Both the position numbers and the translations under genes were made by a program. From Ruthenibacterium lactatiformans (GTDB taxonomy: Bacteria; Bacillota; Clostridia; Oscillospirales; Ruminococcaceae), in assembly GCF_000949455.1 (NCBI RefSeq), contig NZ_JXXK01000019.1, positions 12,311 to 76,310 of the forward strand: 64,000 nt of DNA, written 5' to 3'. The stretch's first letter is position 1; each line of letters opens with the position of its first letter. Under the pieces are notes generated by a model. The model worked only from the letters and a program-made list of their open reading frames with translations, did no database searches and had not been told where the DNA came from. Of the stretch, positions 1 through 8,684 are shown in pieces.

Positions 1-746
1 AGGTTGTTCTGCTCGATCTGCCGCATATCAAAGCAGATCATCTTAAAGTACATCCGCTGGTCATCGCCGCGCAGCACACCGATCAGGCCACGCACCACAT
101 CGGACAACATGGGACTGCCAATACGGGTCTCAAAGTGAATGAGGGCATTTTCATAGTTGCCAGTCTTCATATCGGCAATCGTTTGGTCGAGCTCTGCGCC
201 AAAATCTTTGCCTGCTACCCGACGGTAGGAGGTAAGGATCTTCAGCACATCCCGGTCGTTCTCCAGATTCTGCCCAATCGTCAAGGCAAAGCGGGGAATC
301 TCACCCTCAATGAGCTTACGGCGCTTTTTTACAAAGTCAAAGACACTGTAATAGGTGGAGAACCACAGCGCCACCGCCAGGCCGATCAGAACCGGAACCA
401 GCAGCGGCATGATGAATACCATCAGGATGGAGGTAAGTCCCACGCCGCCGGCTATGACCCATGCTCTGGCCGTGTAGGCCTCCGGCGTCAACTCAAGGCC
501 GGCAATGTCCAGCGCCCGTTGGAGTTTGTTCCGTTTGAGCTTGTCCAGTTTCAGATACGGGGCAATCAGTCCGGCTATTTTTGCGATGTAGACATCCAAC
601 AGTTTTTCTGCCTTGGTGCCCTGCTGCTTTCGGGCCAGCATCATCATCCGGGAGGTGCGCTTGGTGGGAATGTCCACGAAAGCGCAGGTCAGATTATAGG
701 TGGCAAAGCCAAAGAAGATGATTGCCACAAGAGCCAGTAGGGTCAT
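1..746 (-). CDS. tadC: TadC-like Tad pilus platform protein, partial
   Basis: This is an inner-membrane platform protein of the type II secretion F family, as used in Tad pili, and would work with the TadB-like neighbour and the CpaF ATPase in pilus assembly. The visible part is about 248 residues. It starts with a hydrophobic segment (residues ~3-20), then a charged cytoplasmic stretch, and has a hydrophobic hairpin near residues 95-130, followed by a GEIPRFALTIGQNLEN stretch of the type seen in this family. The start is an ATG at 746 that overlaps the stop of the preceding gene (ATGA, 743-746), which indicates translational coupling. The C-terminus lies outside the window. The split into two platform proteins is the usual TadB/TadC arrangement. 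Confidence 0.78.
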   Translation of the reverse strand, partial: MTLLALVAIIFFGFATYNLTCAFVDIPTKRTSRMMMLARKQQGTKAEKLLDVYIAKIAGLIAPYLKLDKLKRNKLQRALDIAGLELTPEAYTARAWVIAGGVGLTSILMVFIMPLLVPVLIGLAVALWFSTYYSVFDFVKKRRKLIEGEIPRFALTIGQNLENDRDVLKILTSYRRVAGKDFGAELDQTIADMKTGNYENALIHFETRIGSPMLSDVVRGLIGVLRGDDQRMYFKMICFDMRQIEQNN

Positions 747-1675
747 GCGCCGTCACCTCCGTATTCAATAGGCTTGCTCAGTTTCATGATCTGTGTCAGC
801 GCAAAAAGGATGATGGCCGCACAAATCGCCAGGGCAATTTTCCCCGGCGTCGTGAAAATGAGGGTATGGAACCAGTCTTCATTCAGGAAATAGAGCAGCG
901 GCACATTGGCGACTACCAGGAACATCATTGTGATAGCTTCCCGGCGCGGCCCCTGCATCATGGCCTCCAGCTCCGACTGCACGACGCGGACATCGGAGAA
1001 TTTCTGGGCGATGGTGGGCAGCGTGTTCTTCATGGAGCGGTCTGACTGACACTGGATCAGAATGTTGGCCCACTCATGGAATACCCGGTTGGGAATTTTC
1101 ATCTTGAGGCTATTGATGGCGCTGGTAATATTCGCGTTGATCAGCTCCGCCTCATATACAAACGCCTCGAAGTTGGCCTTTACCGGCTCATTGATATAGG
1201 GCAGATTCTCTTTGACCGCCCGAATCAGATCTTCGGTACGCAAATATGAGGTGGTAATGATGGAGATAGCTGTTTCCAGTTCCTCGTTAAGATGCTTTTT
1301 ATAGCTGGCGGCAGTGCTGCGCAGATACCAAATGGGAGCCAGAGAGAACCCAATGCCCAAAATGGGCACCATATACACATTGTTGATCAGCAGTGCCAGC
1401 ACGGCGCCCACCGCAAACAGGATAAGGGACAGGCGCTTGACCGACTCATAGCGGTCGGCCCGGCCGGTGCCTTTCAAAATCTGTTTCAACTCATAATCCT
1501 GGTTGAAGAATCCTTTGGCCGGCGTTCCCATCAGAACATTCAGTTCATCCGTCAGGGTGGCCGCCTTGCGCTGAGAGCGGAACAGAGCGTCAATGAAGTC
1601 GCCCGGCCGGACTCGGAACAGAGCCAGGAGGCCTGCGCTGATGAGCGCAAAGCAGATAATGTAGATCCACTGCAA
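743..1675 (-). CDS. tadB: TadB-like Tad pilus platform protein
   Basis: A 310-residue integral membrane protein placed between CpaF and the TadC-like gene, the normal position for TadB. Hydrophobic segments lie at residues ~3-20, ~85-120 (a pair) and ~250-300 (a pair), with a charged cytoplasmic domain between, the topology of type II secretion F family platform proteins. The start appears to be TTG at 1675, with a GGAGGTGG ribosome binding site about 8 bases upstream; there is no better ATG. It lies 3 bases after cpaF and overlaps the next gene by 4 bases. The role as pilus assembly platform is inferred from family and context. Confidence 0.78.
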   Translation of the reverse strand: MQWIYIICFALISAGLLALFRVRPGDFIDALFRSQRKAATLTDELNVLMGTPAKGFFNQDYELKQILKGTGRADRYESVKRLSLILFAVGAVLALLINNVYMVPILGIGFSLAPIWYLRSTAASYKKHLNEELETAISIITTSYLRTEDLIRAVKENLPYINEPVKANFEAFVYEAELINANITSAINSLKMKIPNRVFHEWANILIQCQSDRSMKNTLPTIAQKFSDVRVVQSELEAMMQGPRREAITMMFLVVANVPLLYFLNEDWFHTLIFTTPGKIALAICAAIILFALTQIMKLSKPIEYGGDGA

Positions 1676-1678
1676 CCT

Positions 1679-3055
1679 TTAATCCACCTCCTTCGGGGGC
1701 TGCATGAACTCCTGGAGCTCTTTGTTGGAAATGCCGTTGTCCAGCAGCCGTTTCTTTAAGGCGTCGGAGATCAGACCCATTTTCCGATGGTGTCCCACCA
1801 CACGGACTTCTCCGTTCTGGTCAGTTACATTGTCCTCTACCTCAAATTTGTAGAGAGTATGGGAGATCAACTGCCCATCCCGGAAATCTTCACCCTCTAA
1901 AATCTCCATGATTTTTCGGGAGCGGTCCTCCAGCTGTTTGGTAAACACCACGATGGGATAGGCCTCTACCATGATCTCCATGAGTACCGCGTCATCCATG
2001 CTGTATTTCCGTTTGGCCAGCGTCATCATACGGCGGTAAGTGCTGTTGCAGGAGTTGGAATGGATGGTGGTGCAGACCGTGTGGCCGGTCCGGGAGCTTT
2101 CAGCGGCTGAAAGGCTTTCTGCGGCAGACCGCATTTCGCCGACACCGATAACATTGGGATGCTTGCGTAATACCCGCTCCAAAAGGAAGTCCTGGTTGAT
2201 GTTCAGCGCCGGATTTTCACTGGGGCGGGTCAGCAGGTGGATGACTGAATTCAGAATCTTCCCGTTTTCGTCCCGCTTGACCAGATCGAACTCACGGCTG
2301 CCTTCCTCTATGGTGATCAGGCGCTGGTTGTTGGGTACATTGGAGAGCAGCCAGGCCATGATGGTGGTTTTACCGGAACCGGTGGAACCGGCGATGCACA
2401 CGCTGACGCCATACCGGATGCAGGCCATCAGAAAATGGAGCATTTCGGCCGTGGCGCTTCCGGAGTCCAGCAGCTTCTGCTCAGAGACCGTCTGCTGGTT
2501 GACGATACGGATGGAGGCGTTGATCCCCACATCCGGGTCCACAATCGGCGTTTTATCCACAGAGATACGGATATTCTTGTCCAGAAAGCCCACCACACTG
2601 GGCATGGTGTCGTCGATGACCATGCCGCAGGCGTTGAGCATACGGCGCACCACATCAATGGCGTGCTGGGGAGAACTGAATTTGTCCGGGATTTTGATGC
2701 TGCGCCCGCCGGCCTCGATCACCTCGATGTCGTTGTATGCGTTGATGTTAACTTCCTCGATGCCAGGGCGGTAGATCCATTTTTTCAAGAAGGAGTACCC
2801 CGCCATGTCCTCATACAGCTTTTCGCACAGCTCCTCAGAGCTCAGTCCCTCAATGGCATATTTCCGCTTGACAATGTACTGCACCATCAGCTCTTTCAGC
2901 AGAGTGGTGGCCCGTTCGGCGTTGCCCTCACCGGCCTCGGCAATGGTGGAGGCATGATTCTCAGCAAAATACCGCTGCACATCCTCCAGCACCTGGTCAT
3001 AGGTCAGGTCTTGGTTGGCCGCCGGTGCGAAGAATATATCGTTGAGATTATTCAT
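1679..3055 (-). CDS. cpaF: CpaF/TadA secretion ATPase
   Basis: A 458-residue cytoplasmic ATPase of the type II/IV secretion superfamily that powers Tad pilus extension. Seen in the sequence: a Walker A motif GSTGSGKTT near residue 225, a downstream Walker B-type region with IGVGEMRSAAE, and a conserved GHTVCTTIHS segment with the family's typical histidine. The reading frame stays open upstream to 3283, but the ATG at 3055 has a GAGGAGG site 8 bases upstream and gives the usual N-terminus; the longer version would only be shadow sequence of the upstream gene. It overlaps the cpaE-like gene by 8 bases and is followed directly by tadB. Confidence 0.9.
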   Translation of the reverse strand: MNNLNDIFFAPAANQDLTYDQVLEDVQRYFAENHASTIAEAGEGNAERATTLLKELMVQYIVKRKYAIEGLSSEELCEKLYEDMAGYSFLKKWIYRPGIEEVNINAYNDIEVIEAGGRSIKIPDKFSSPQHAIDVVRRMLNACGMVIDDTMPSVVGFLDKNIRISVDKTPIVDPDVGINASIRIVNQQTVSEQKLLDSGSATAEMLHFLMACIRYGVSVCIAGSTGSGKTTIMAWLLSNVPNNQRLITIEEGSREFDLVKRDENGKILNSVIHLLTRPSENPALNINQDFLLERVLRKHPNVIGVGEMRSAAESLSAAESSRTGHTVCTTIHSNSCNSTYRRMMTLAKRKYSMDDAVLMEIMVEAYPIVVFTKQLEDRSRKIMEILEGEDFRDGQLISHTLYKFEVEDNVTDQNGEVRVVGHHRKMGLISDALKKRLLDNGISNKELQEFMQPPKEVD

Positions 3056-3854
3056 CGGAATCGTCCTCCTCAAATTCGTCCACGTCATCGGGATCTTCCT
3101 CAACGGCCTGCTCCGCCAGTTCCATCTGCTCCAGCGCATCCAGCACCTTGTTGAGCGAGGCGGTGTACTTGGGATTGCAGTATTTGATGGCTTGGAACAT
3201 TCCGCCTTCCGTGGCACAGCGGTCGATCTCTTTGCCGTAGGGCAGGAGTCCGTTGAAACCGCCGATGATATAGCCCATCTCATCCAGAGCGTGGAAAGGC
3301 CGGGCCATGCCGGCGAAGGTCATGTGCTGCTCATAGTGGAAACGTCCGTCTACCAGCAGAGGCTGGTGAGCCTTCAAGTAATTGACGCCTTTCAAGTCGG
3401 GCGTCAGGATGCGGATCACCAGATCGCCGGCTTCAATGGCCGCAGGGGTAAACACATTCGTCATGTTGGAACCGCAGTCCAGGATTACGAAATCAACCAG
3501 CTTGGCGGCGGCATTGATCAGTTGGAGCACCATCCCGTACTTGGTTTCAGGATAGCTGAGCGGGTTCTCACCTGCAGAATAGCCCATCAGGCCGATGAAC
3601 GGATAGCTTTTGAGAACCGTGACATGACTTGCGACAAGCGTGGTGTCGATCTCCACGCTGCTCAGGACCTGCCCCACAGAGGCGTTGGTCTGAATGATCT
3701 GCTCCGGAAGCCAGACAGGGAGCATGGGTACGCTGATCTCCGCATTGATGATGATGGCCTTCCGCTTGTCTCGCGTAAGGGCTTTTGCCAGGATGCACGA
3801 GAACATGCTTTTCCCGCTCCCAGGACTGCCCCAGACGGTAATGACTTTTCCCAT
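3048..3854 (-). CDS. cpaE: CpaE/TadZ-like P-loop ATPase
   Basis: A 268-residue ParA/MinD-like protein. The N-terminus carries a P-loop (GSPGSGKS, residues ~9-16), followed by a strand with IIINAE and a second motif VDFVILDCGSNMT near residue 118 that fits the switch/Walker B region of this superfamily. In Tad systems CpaE/TadZ helps place the pilus machine at the cell pole. The C-terminal 20 residues are almost all Asp/Glu, which is unusual. The start at 3854 has a strong AAGGAGG site. The gene sits between cpaB and cpaF in the expected Tad order. The receiver domain seen in many CpaE proteins is absent. Confidence 0.75.
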   Translation of the reverse strand: MGKVITVWGSPGSGKSMFSCILAKALTRDKRKAIIINAEISVPMLPVWLPEQIIQTNASVGQVLSSVEIDTTLVASHVTVLKSYPFIGLMGYSAGENPLSYPETKYGMVLQLINAAAKLVDFVILDCGSNMTNVFTPAAIEAGDLVIRILTPDLKGVNYLKAHQPLLVDGRFHYEQHMTFAGMARPFHALDEMGYIIGGFNGLLPYGKEIDRCATEGGMFQAIKYCNPKYTASLNKVLDALEQMELAEQAVEEDPDDVDEFEEDDSDE

Positions 3855-3873
3855 AGGTTAGACCTCCTTTCCG

Positions 3874-4710
3874 TTACTCCGCCGGCTGGCTGCCATCTTC
3901 GGGAACCGTTTCAGCGCCATTGTCCTCAGCGGGCGATGCGTTTTCCCCATCCGCGTTTTCATCGGCTTCAGCACCTTCTTCTGTCAGCGTCTCAGGGAAA
4001 TAGATCTCCTGGAGGGTCCTGTCCTGCTCAGCCAGCAGTTCTTCAGCCAGCTGGTCATTGTTACGGGAGATCAGCGCCACATGGGCCACGCCGTCATTCT
4101 CCAGCTCGGTGATGATCCGCGCCTGCTCCGGACTTGCCAGCACTGTGATGGTGGCGGACTGCTGCGGCTCCTCGTCCTCAGTGGGTTCTTTTGCATTGTC
4201 CACATTGATGCCGTCGGAATCGGTAACAGAGAGGACCTTGACAAAACGCAGTTCAGGAACTTCCTCCGCGGTTTCCAGGAAATGATAGATACGGATGATG
4301 TCATTGGGCTGCAGCTTGTCAGACAGGCCGGAGGCCAGTGTTTTTACAGTCAGCGAGATCGCTACCTTTCCGGAAGGGATATCGTTGAGCGCCACATCGG
4401 AGGATACCGGTACGGTGCTGACTTTGCTTGTGAGGATGTAGTCTCCCGCAGCCAAGTCAGCGGTTACATACAGCCCCTCCACGTCGTCCAAGCTGTGGGC
4501 TACATTGGAGGGGAGGTTATACCCGCCCACTTCCACGACTTCGGCATTGTCGCCGGTGATCTGCTCACCCTTCAGCACAGGCTGGGTGATGCGGACGATC
4601 TCCGTTTTACCATTGGTCTGCCGGGCGATGGTGGGGAGGGCCACAAACGCAATGACTGCCGCCAAAACCAGGGACAAAATACCGAAGATAAATCGGTTGT
4701 TGAGTTTCAT
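3874..4710 (-). CDS. cpaB: CpaB/RcpC-like SAF-domain pilus protein
   Basis: A 278-residue protein with one N-terminal membrane segment (residues ~7-25) and an extracytoplasmic SAF-type domain. The region with VLKGEQITGDNAEVVEVGG, followed by LAAGDYILTSKV, matches the SAF pattern of CpaB/RcpC. In Tad systems this protein acts in the periplasm or cell wall zone at the secretin or pilus base; in a Gram-positive host it presumably guides the pilus through the wall. The last ~45 residues are acidic and Pro/Ala/Glu rich. ATG at 4710 is preferred over 4716 because it is better spaced from the GGAG site. Confidence 0.8.
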   Translation of the reverse strand: MKLNNRFIFGILSLVLAAVIAFVALPTIARQTNGKTEIVRITQPVLKGEQITGDNAEVVEVGGYNLPSNVAHSLDDVEGLYVTADLAAGDYILTSKVSTVPVSSDVALNDIPSGKVAISLTVKTLASGLSDKLQPNDIIRIYHFLETAEEVPELRFVKVLSVTDSDGINVDNAKEPTEDEEPQQSATITVLASPEQARIITELENDGVAHVALISRNNDQLAEELLAEQDRTLQEIYFPETLTEEGAEADENADGENASPAEDNGAETVPEDGSQPAE

Positions 4711-4725
4711 AAGCATATTCTCCTG

Positions 4726-5235
4726 TCATAAAAATAGTTCAGCCAGCGTCGCCACGGAGCAGCCGCAGGCCAGAAAAGGTAAAAACGGGATGGCAACCGG
4801 CTGTTGGTTCCGAAAGAGCCGGCGGAACAGCAGCACTACCGGCATGGCAAAGACCGCAGCCACGAGGAAGACCAGCGCCATCCCGAAAGGGCCGTAGACC
4901 AGTCCCAGCACCCCGCAGAATTTGATGTCCCCGCCGCCCATACCGTTGCCGCCGGCCGCCATAGCAGCCGCCAGCGGGATGCAGAAGCCAAGCAGCGCAC
5001 CCACCAGCGCCTTGGTGACGATGGGCCAGATGAAAATAGGCATCCGGTCATACTCCAGAATGAAATAGACCTGGATCAGCGGGGCCAGTGCCGCCAGCGG
5101 GAGAAAAAAGGCGAGCGCCCGGTCGGGTACCCGCCTGTAAAGTGTGTCGTAAACAGCGAAACCTGCCACCACAAGAAAAATGATGAGCAGATAGCCTGTC
5201 CAGACGCTATTCTCGATTGGTGTACCAGTCATCAT
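4726..5235 (-). CDS. Prepilin peptidase (A24 family)
   Basis: A polytopic aspartic protease of the type IV prepilin peptidase family, which would process the pilin-like proteins encoded upstream at 7.6-8.6 kb. It has about six hydrophobic segments and the two family motifs: an Asp in VYDTLYRRVPD near the N-terminus and the diagnostic GGGDIK motif near residue 100. Its length (~169 residues) fits the short archaeal/CpaA-like type without the N-terminal methylase domain. Starts at 5235 or 5232 are both possible (ATGATG); a GGAG site lies 5 bases before the first. The 5' end overlaps the upstream secreted protein gene by about 28 bases. Confidence 0.85.
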   Translation of the reverse strand: MMTGTPIENSVWTGYLLIIFLVVAGFAVYDTLYRRVPDRALAFFLPLAALAPLIQVYFILEYDRMPIFIWPIVTKALVGALLGFCIPLAAAMAAGGNGMGGGDIKFCGVLGLVYGPFGMALVFLVAAVFAMPVVLLFRRLFRNQQPVAIPFLPFLACGCSVATLAELFL

Positions 5236-6907
5236 AAAGGCTCCCGTCAATGGATACATAATCGTTGAGATTGATGCTCAGCATCCCATCCGGCGTCCAG
5301 GTGTCCCAGACCTGTGTGAAGATCGTGTAGTTTGTGGCATCCGGGAACCAAATGGGTGTGAAATGCACTGTCCGGTTGTAGGTTGAGAACTCATTGGGCC
5401 GGAAGGTGAATTTTGCGCTCCGGCCGCCGGATACCCGCTGCAGCAGGCGCAGGTAAGTTTCATATTGAAATTCCGGGAATACGGAAAACGCGGTCTGCGG
5501 ATGAGTAATGTGGCTGGTGGGCGCGTCGGTGGAAAGCGTAGCCGTCACATCCTGCTTGACGCCGTACCCGCTTTTCATGCTCTTACCGGATGCCGTTGGA
5601 ACAATATCGTCCGGCATCAGGGACATCACTCCGCTGATGGAGGCGGAATAGCCGGTGTATTCATACTCCCAGTACCCTTCATCGACCCAGTGCCCGCCAT
5701 CTTCTCCATGGTCACACCAGACCCATACCGGCACCCAGTAACAGCTCCAGACGCCCCAGTTGGCAGTGAGCTTCTGGGACTCATTGGGCAGGGCGGGAAT
5801 GGAATAGCCAGGGCTGGTGTCTGTTGCCATCGGATCGGGCGGGATATGCTCATTCAGATCCACAATTTCCGCCACAAAGGTGTCCTGGGCAGTATAGGCG
5901 CCGCTGACGGACACGGTAATGATAACAGTCTGCGGTGTGGAGGGGGTATGCCACTTGACCCACACCACCTGGCTGTCGCCTGCGGGAATCACCACATCAT
6001 TGACCCGGTAGGTGGTGCCAAGGATATGGAAAGTTACGGAAGCCGGGTTGTCCGGTGTCAGGTCAGTATCTGTCCGCAGAGTGACAGCGGTGATCACATC
6101 CGTGTCTACCCGGTACTCCACATCGGGCGCTTCGATATCGCCTTCTGGCGGAGCTTCATCAAACCAGACGATGCCGACGCCCAGCGTGCTGATGATGTCG
6201 GAGTTGTTCTGTGTTCCAGTGGTGTTGCCTGTCCACGCGGAAATGCCAAGATCGCTGAACTCCAGAAACATCGCCAACGGCAGGTTTTTATGGGTGAGCG
6301 AAGTCATGGTCTTCCTGAGCGCGCCGCCGGACATCTGATCATAAAGACCGGCCTCTGTAGCAGTCATGCAGTAATACTGCCCATTATGGGTAAAGTAGGC
6401 GATGGGCTCGATCAGCAGCTTATATTCACCGGCGATCATTCGCTCATAGTCCACCCCCGCCGCCTGGGCGACCATCATGCAGGCATATTCCGAACAGAAG
6501 TACCGCTTGATGGCGTCAATATTGTTTTGCCCTTTGCTGCTGACGATGGTGGGCATAGACTGAGCCGGCTTGATGCAGGAATAGGCCGCGCCGGATTGGA
6601 GGGAGAGGCCCGTCCCGCTCAGGTATTGCAGCTTGTTGACCTTTCCAAAGTGGAGGATACTGGTTTTCTGCGTCCTGTTTGAGAAGTCCAGGGGAGAGGA
6701 TACCGCGGCCCCGCTGTCCGCATCTACAACGGTGATGCGAACGCCATCGTTTCCGGGGTTCCAAAAGTTGCTGCTGGTTCCCTGGCCCATACCGCCTCCG
6801 CCTCCATCTATGTTTCCGTTGCCGCCGTCCGCAAAAGCAGTAGAGGGCAGGAGGCACAGCATCAAGGCAAGGCTGCACAGGAGGGCGAGAAATCGTTTCA
6901 ACTGCAT
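5207..6907 (-). CDS. Large secreted protein of the Tad operon, putative pilus-associated adhesin
   Basis: A protein of about 566 residues with a clear signal peptide (positively charged start, hydrophobic core, cleavage after TAFA at about residue 27) and a Gly-rich stretch just after it. Middle residues (~270-360) contain a beta-rich segment resembling CARDB/Ig-like adhesion domains (TPDNPASVTFHILG, then VVWVKWHTPSTPQTV). Further on there is a Trp- and Tyr-rich region. No sortase motif or membrane anchor is seen. Its place between a pilin-like group and the prepilin peptidase suggests an exported pilus component or adhesin; this is inference. The exact start (GTG 6910, ATG 6907 or TTG 6898) is uncertain. 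Confidence 0.65.
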   Translation of the reverse strand: MQLKRFLALLCSLALMLCLLPSTAFADGGNGNIDGGGGGMGQGTSSNFWNPGNDGVRITVVDADSGAAVSSPLDFSNRTQKTSILHFGKVNKLQYLSGTGLSLQSGAAYSCIKPAQSMPTIVSSKGQNNIDAIKRYFCSEYACMMVAQAAGVDYERMIAGEYKLLIEPIAYFTHNGQYYCMTATEAGLYDQMSGGALRKTMTSLTHKNLPLAMFLEFSDLGISAWTGNTTGTQNNSDIISTLGVGIVWFDEAPPEGDIEAPDVEYRVDTDVITAVTLRTDTDLTPDNPASVTFHILGTTYRVNDVVIPAGDSQVVWVKWHTPSTPQTVIITVSVSGAYTAQDTFVAEIVDLNEHIPPDPMATDTSPGYSIPALPNESQKLTANWGVWSCYWVPVWVWCDHGEDGGHWVDEGYWEYEYTGYSASISGVMSLMPDDIVPTASGKSMKSGYGVKQDVTATLSTDAPTSHITHPQTAFSVFPEFQYETYLRLLQRVSGGRSAKFTFRPNEFSTYNRTVHFTPIWFPDATNYTIFTQVWDTWTPDGMLSINLNDYVSIDGSLYDDWYTNRE

Positions 6908-6930
6908 CACACTCCATTCTTTTTAAAATT

Positions 6931-6964
6931 AGGAAGGCCGCCACAACTGCGTGACGGCCTTCCT
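6931..6964 (-). terminator. Intergenic hairpin
   Basis: A 13-bp inverted repeat (AGGAAGGCCG on one arm, CGGCCTTCCT on the other) with an 8-base loop lies between the anchored protein gene and the large secreted protein gene. On the minus strand it is followed by AATTTTAAAAAG rather than a clean T-run, so it may be a partial terminator or an RNA stability element that tunes expression within the operon. Confidence 0.45.
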
Positions 6965-6988
6965 GCTCAATATTCAGTTGTATTCTTC

Positions 6989-7564
6989 TCAGCCGCCCAT
7001 ATTACCGACCTGCTTGTTCAGATCACCATCGCTGTCGCCAGTGGACTGCTGCACGTTGCCCGGAACTACCCAGCCGAACACAGGGTCATACACCGCGCCG
7101 CTGCCGTTGCTGGAGCCGGGGGCGGGCTCACTGCTGGAGGGGGATTCCTCCGCCGGCGGCGCCGTGACTTCCGGCACAGCCGGATCGGGATTGACGGGGT
7201 GGTCTTCACCGGGATCTTCAAGCTCGGTTTTGCCCTCCGGCACTGCGGGCGGGGTATCTTCCGGCTTTTGGGTATCCGTAAAGTCGATCACGACTTCATC
7301 ATCCGTTTCCGAGGTCACCTTGGGGTATTCCTCCTCAGAGCCAGAAGACTGGCCGGGTGCATAGGCGTCTGCGCCCCCGCTCCCGTCACCAGACTGCACG
7401 CCGCCATCCGACCAATCGCTGCTGGTGCTGCTGGGCGGGGACTCATCCGGCCGAAATTCTTCCGAGCGGTCCCGGCTCACGAACCAGCACACGCCCAGAA
7501 TGGCGACGCAGAGGACGGCCAGAGCCGAAACAATAAAGCCTTTGGATTGAAAAAACTTCTTCAT
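6989..7564 (-). CDS. Membrane-anchored Pro/Ser/Glu-rich protein
   Basis: A 191-residue protein with one N-terminal transmembrane segment (residues ~8-27) followed by an extracytoplasmic region that is almost entirely low-complexity: Ser, Asp, Pro, Glu and Gly. It ends in a short conserved-looking tail with a VFGWVVPG motif. Proteins with this plan are found in the same place in related Clostridia elements (possibly family DUF6550; not certain). Function is unknown; it may span the cell wall at the pilus base. The ATG at 7564 is chosen over the GTG at 7576 because of spacing from the AAGGAG site. Confidence 0.6.
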   Translation of the reverse strand: MKKFFQSKGFIVSALAVLCVAILGVCWFVSRDRSEEFRPDESPPSSTSSDWSDGGVQSGDGSGGADAYAPGQSSGSEEEYPKVTSETDDEVVIDFTDTQKPEDTPPAVPEGKTELEDPGEDHPVNPDPAVPEVTAPPAEESPSSSEPAPGSSNGSGAVYDPVFGWVVPGNVQQSTGDSDGDLNKQVGNMGG

Positions 7565-7636
7565 GTGTATCCACACTCCTTTTTTGCGTTATATTAAGCC
7601 TATACTGCGGAGCTAACTGAAATTTCAACAGCACCG

Positions 7637-8137
7637 CTAAAATTTGGTGTTGTGGTAGCCGGTCAGCTCCACGCGCTGAGTGATGGTAGGGTAGCTGTGT
7701 CCGAACATCCGTACATAGAACTCCACATCACAATAAAAGATGTACTCTACCCGGTCACCCACCACATTGAACTCCAGGCTGATATTGGAGACTTCATAGT
7801 CATCTGTGGAGAGCGAGATCTTCTCCGCCAGGCCGCCGGCGACAGTGGCCTCAAGCATTTCCGTATAGTCATTGCTGGAGTAAAGAGTGCGCAGGTACTC
7901 TTCAAAGTTGGTTTCCCGCTGAGAGCGGTAGGTGTCCGCATAGATGGTGGCGCTCAGGTTGTTCAGCTCCATTTTAGCCCCGTTGCGGATGTTGATGCAA
8001 GTGATCCGTACAGAGGCATACAGAAGCAGAAAAGAAATGAGCATGACGACTCCGACCACAAAGAAACAGGCAAAGAAGGTGATCTCGCCCTTCTCGTTGC
8101 GAAGTGGCCGGCGCAGCCGTGAGAAAAAACGCTTCAT
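7637..8137 (-). CDS. TadE-like minor pilin
   Basis: A 166-residue protein with a short basic leader ending in NEKGE, directly followed by a hydrophobic helix (about residues 15-40). This is the layout of TadE/TadF pseudopilins and resembles the upstream DUF4320 protein. The G-E junction is a candidate prepilin peptidase cleavage site, but the glutamate position is not the classical +5. After the helix comes a soluble domain with regular beta strands. The frame is open upstream to 8368, but that part only mirrors the upstream gene. The start at 8137 lies 12 bases after that gene. Confidence 0.68.
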   Translation of the reverse strand: MKRFFSRLRRPLRNEKGEITFFACFFVVGVVMLISFLLLYASVRITCINIRNGAKMELNNLSATIYADTYRSQRETNFEEYLRTLYSSNDYTEMLEATVAGGLAEKISLSTDDYEVSNISLEFNVVGDRVEYIFYCDVEFYVRMFGHSYPTITQRVELTGYHNTKF

Positions 8138-8148
8138 AGGGGGCCACC

Positions 8149-8616
8149 TCACTTCCAGTAGTGCTCGCTGACGCCGGAGCCTCGGGCCACCACCGTGATG
8201 TTGACCAGATCCAGGTTCCAGAAACCGCCTAGATTGGCATCGCCTTCGATAGTGATGTAGAAAGGCGTACCCAGTTGGATAGCCCGCGACATCCCGGACG
8301 GAGTGGGTGACTTGTATGTGGCGTCGATAGAATATGTGATATTCTCCGCGCCTTCGATCTCCGAGCACAGGAAGTCAAAGAGCGATTCGGTCTCTCGGTT
8401 GATACCGCCGGACAACTGGATCTGTTTCACCATCTGATCGGCCGCATGGTCCAGCTCCTGTTTCGTAGAGATGATGCTGAACAAGTCGATGATAAAGGCC
8501 AGCAGGATAACAGCGATGAAGATAAACACCACTGTGGAGAAGTAGTTGGCCTCACCCCGCTCATTTTTTAATGTCCTGCGGAGCTTTTGCAGGAAAATAT
8601 GAATGTGAACCACCAC
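8149..8616 (-). CDS. DUF4320 family TadE-like pilin protein
   Basis: A 155-residue protein with a basic leader ending in NERGEA, then a hydrophobic helix (residues ~24-48) and a small soluble domain ending in the family-typical GVSEHYWK. I recognise it as DUF4320, a family that regularly accompanies Tad genes in Clostridia conjugative elements. It is the first gene of the pilus operon and is probably processed by the peptidase at 4.7 kb; it may be the main pilin because no separate short Flp pilin is present. The start is one of two adjacent GTG codons and the ribosome binding site is weak, so the N-terminus is not firm. Confidence 0.75.
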   Translation of the reverse strand: MVVHIHIFLQKLRRTLKNERGEANYFSTVVFIFIAVILLAFIIDLFSIISTKQELDHAADQMVKQIQLSGGINRETESLFDFLCSEIEGAENITYSIDATYKSPTPSGMSRAIQLGTPFYITIEGDANLGGFWNLDLVNITVVARGSGVSEHYWK

Positions 8617-8630
8617 CCTTTCTTACAAAT

Positions 8631-8661
8631 AGAAAGCAGCCGCCCCTGCCGGAGCGGCTGC
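8631..8661 (-). terminator. Leader hairpin ahead of the pilus operon
   Basis: On the minus strand an 8-bp GC stem (GCAGCCGC / GCGGCTGC, 10-base loop) is followed by TTTCTATTT. It lies about 20 bases after the predicted transcription start of promoter P1 and before the first pilin gene, so it would act as an attenuator rather than as the end of the operon. A similar promoter plus terminator order is seen at 30.5 kb. Confidence 0.5.
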
Positions 8662-8684
8662 ATTACAAAGTTTTGACTGTACAA

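Noticed and set aside
2040..2774. Plus-strand frames opposite cpaF
   Set aside because: Shadow frames that arise from GC-rich codon use; the opposite strand carries Walker motifs.
3056..3283. Longer CpaF start at 3283
   Set aside because: The extra 76 residues are rich in Arg, Trp, Ser and Pro, lie in the shadow of the upstream gene, and have no ribosome binding site.
1..8616. Competence or type II secretion operon
   Set aside because: Presence of CpaB, CpaE, TadE-like and short prepilin peptidase with split TadB/TadC fits Tad rather than com or gsp systems.
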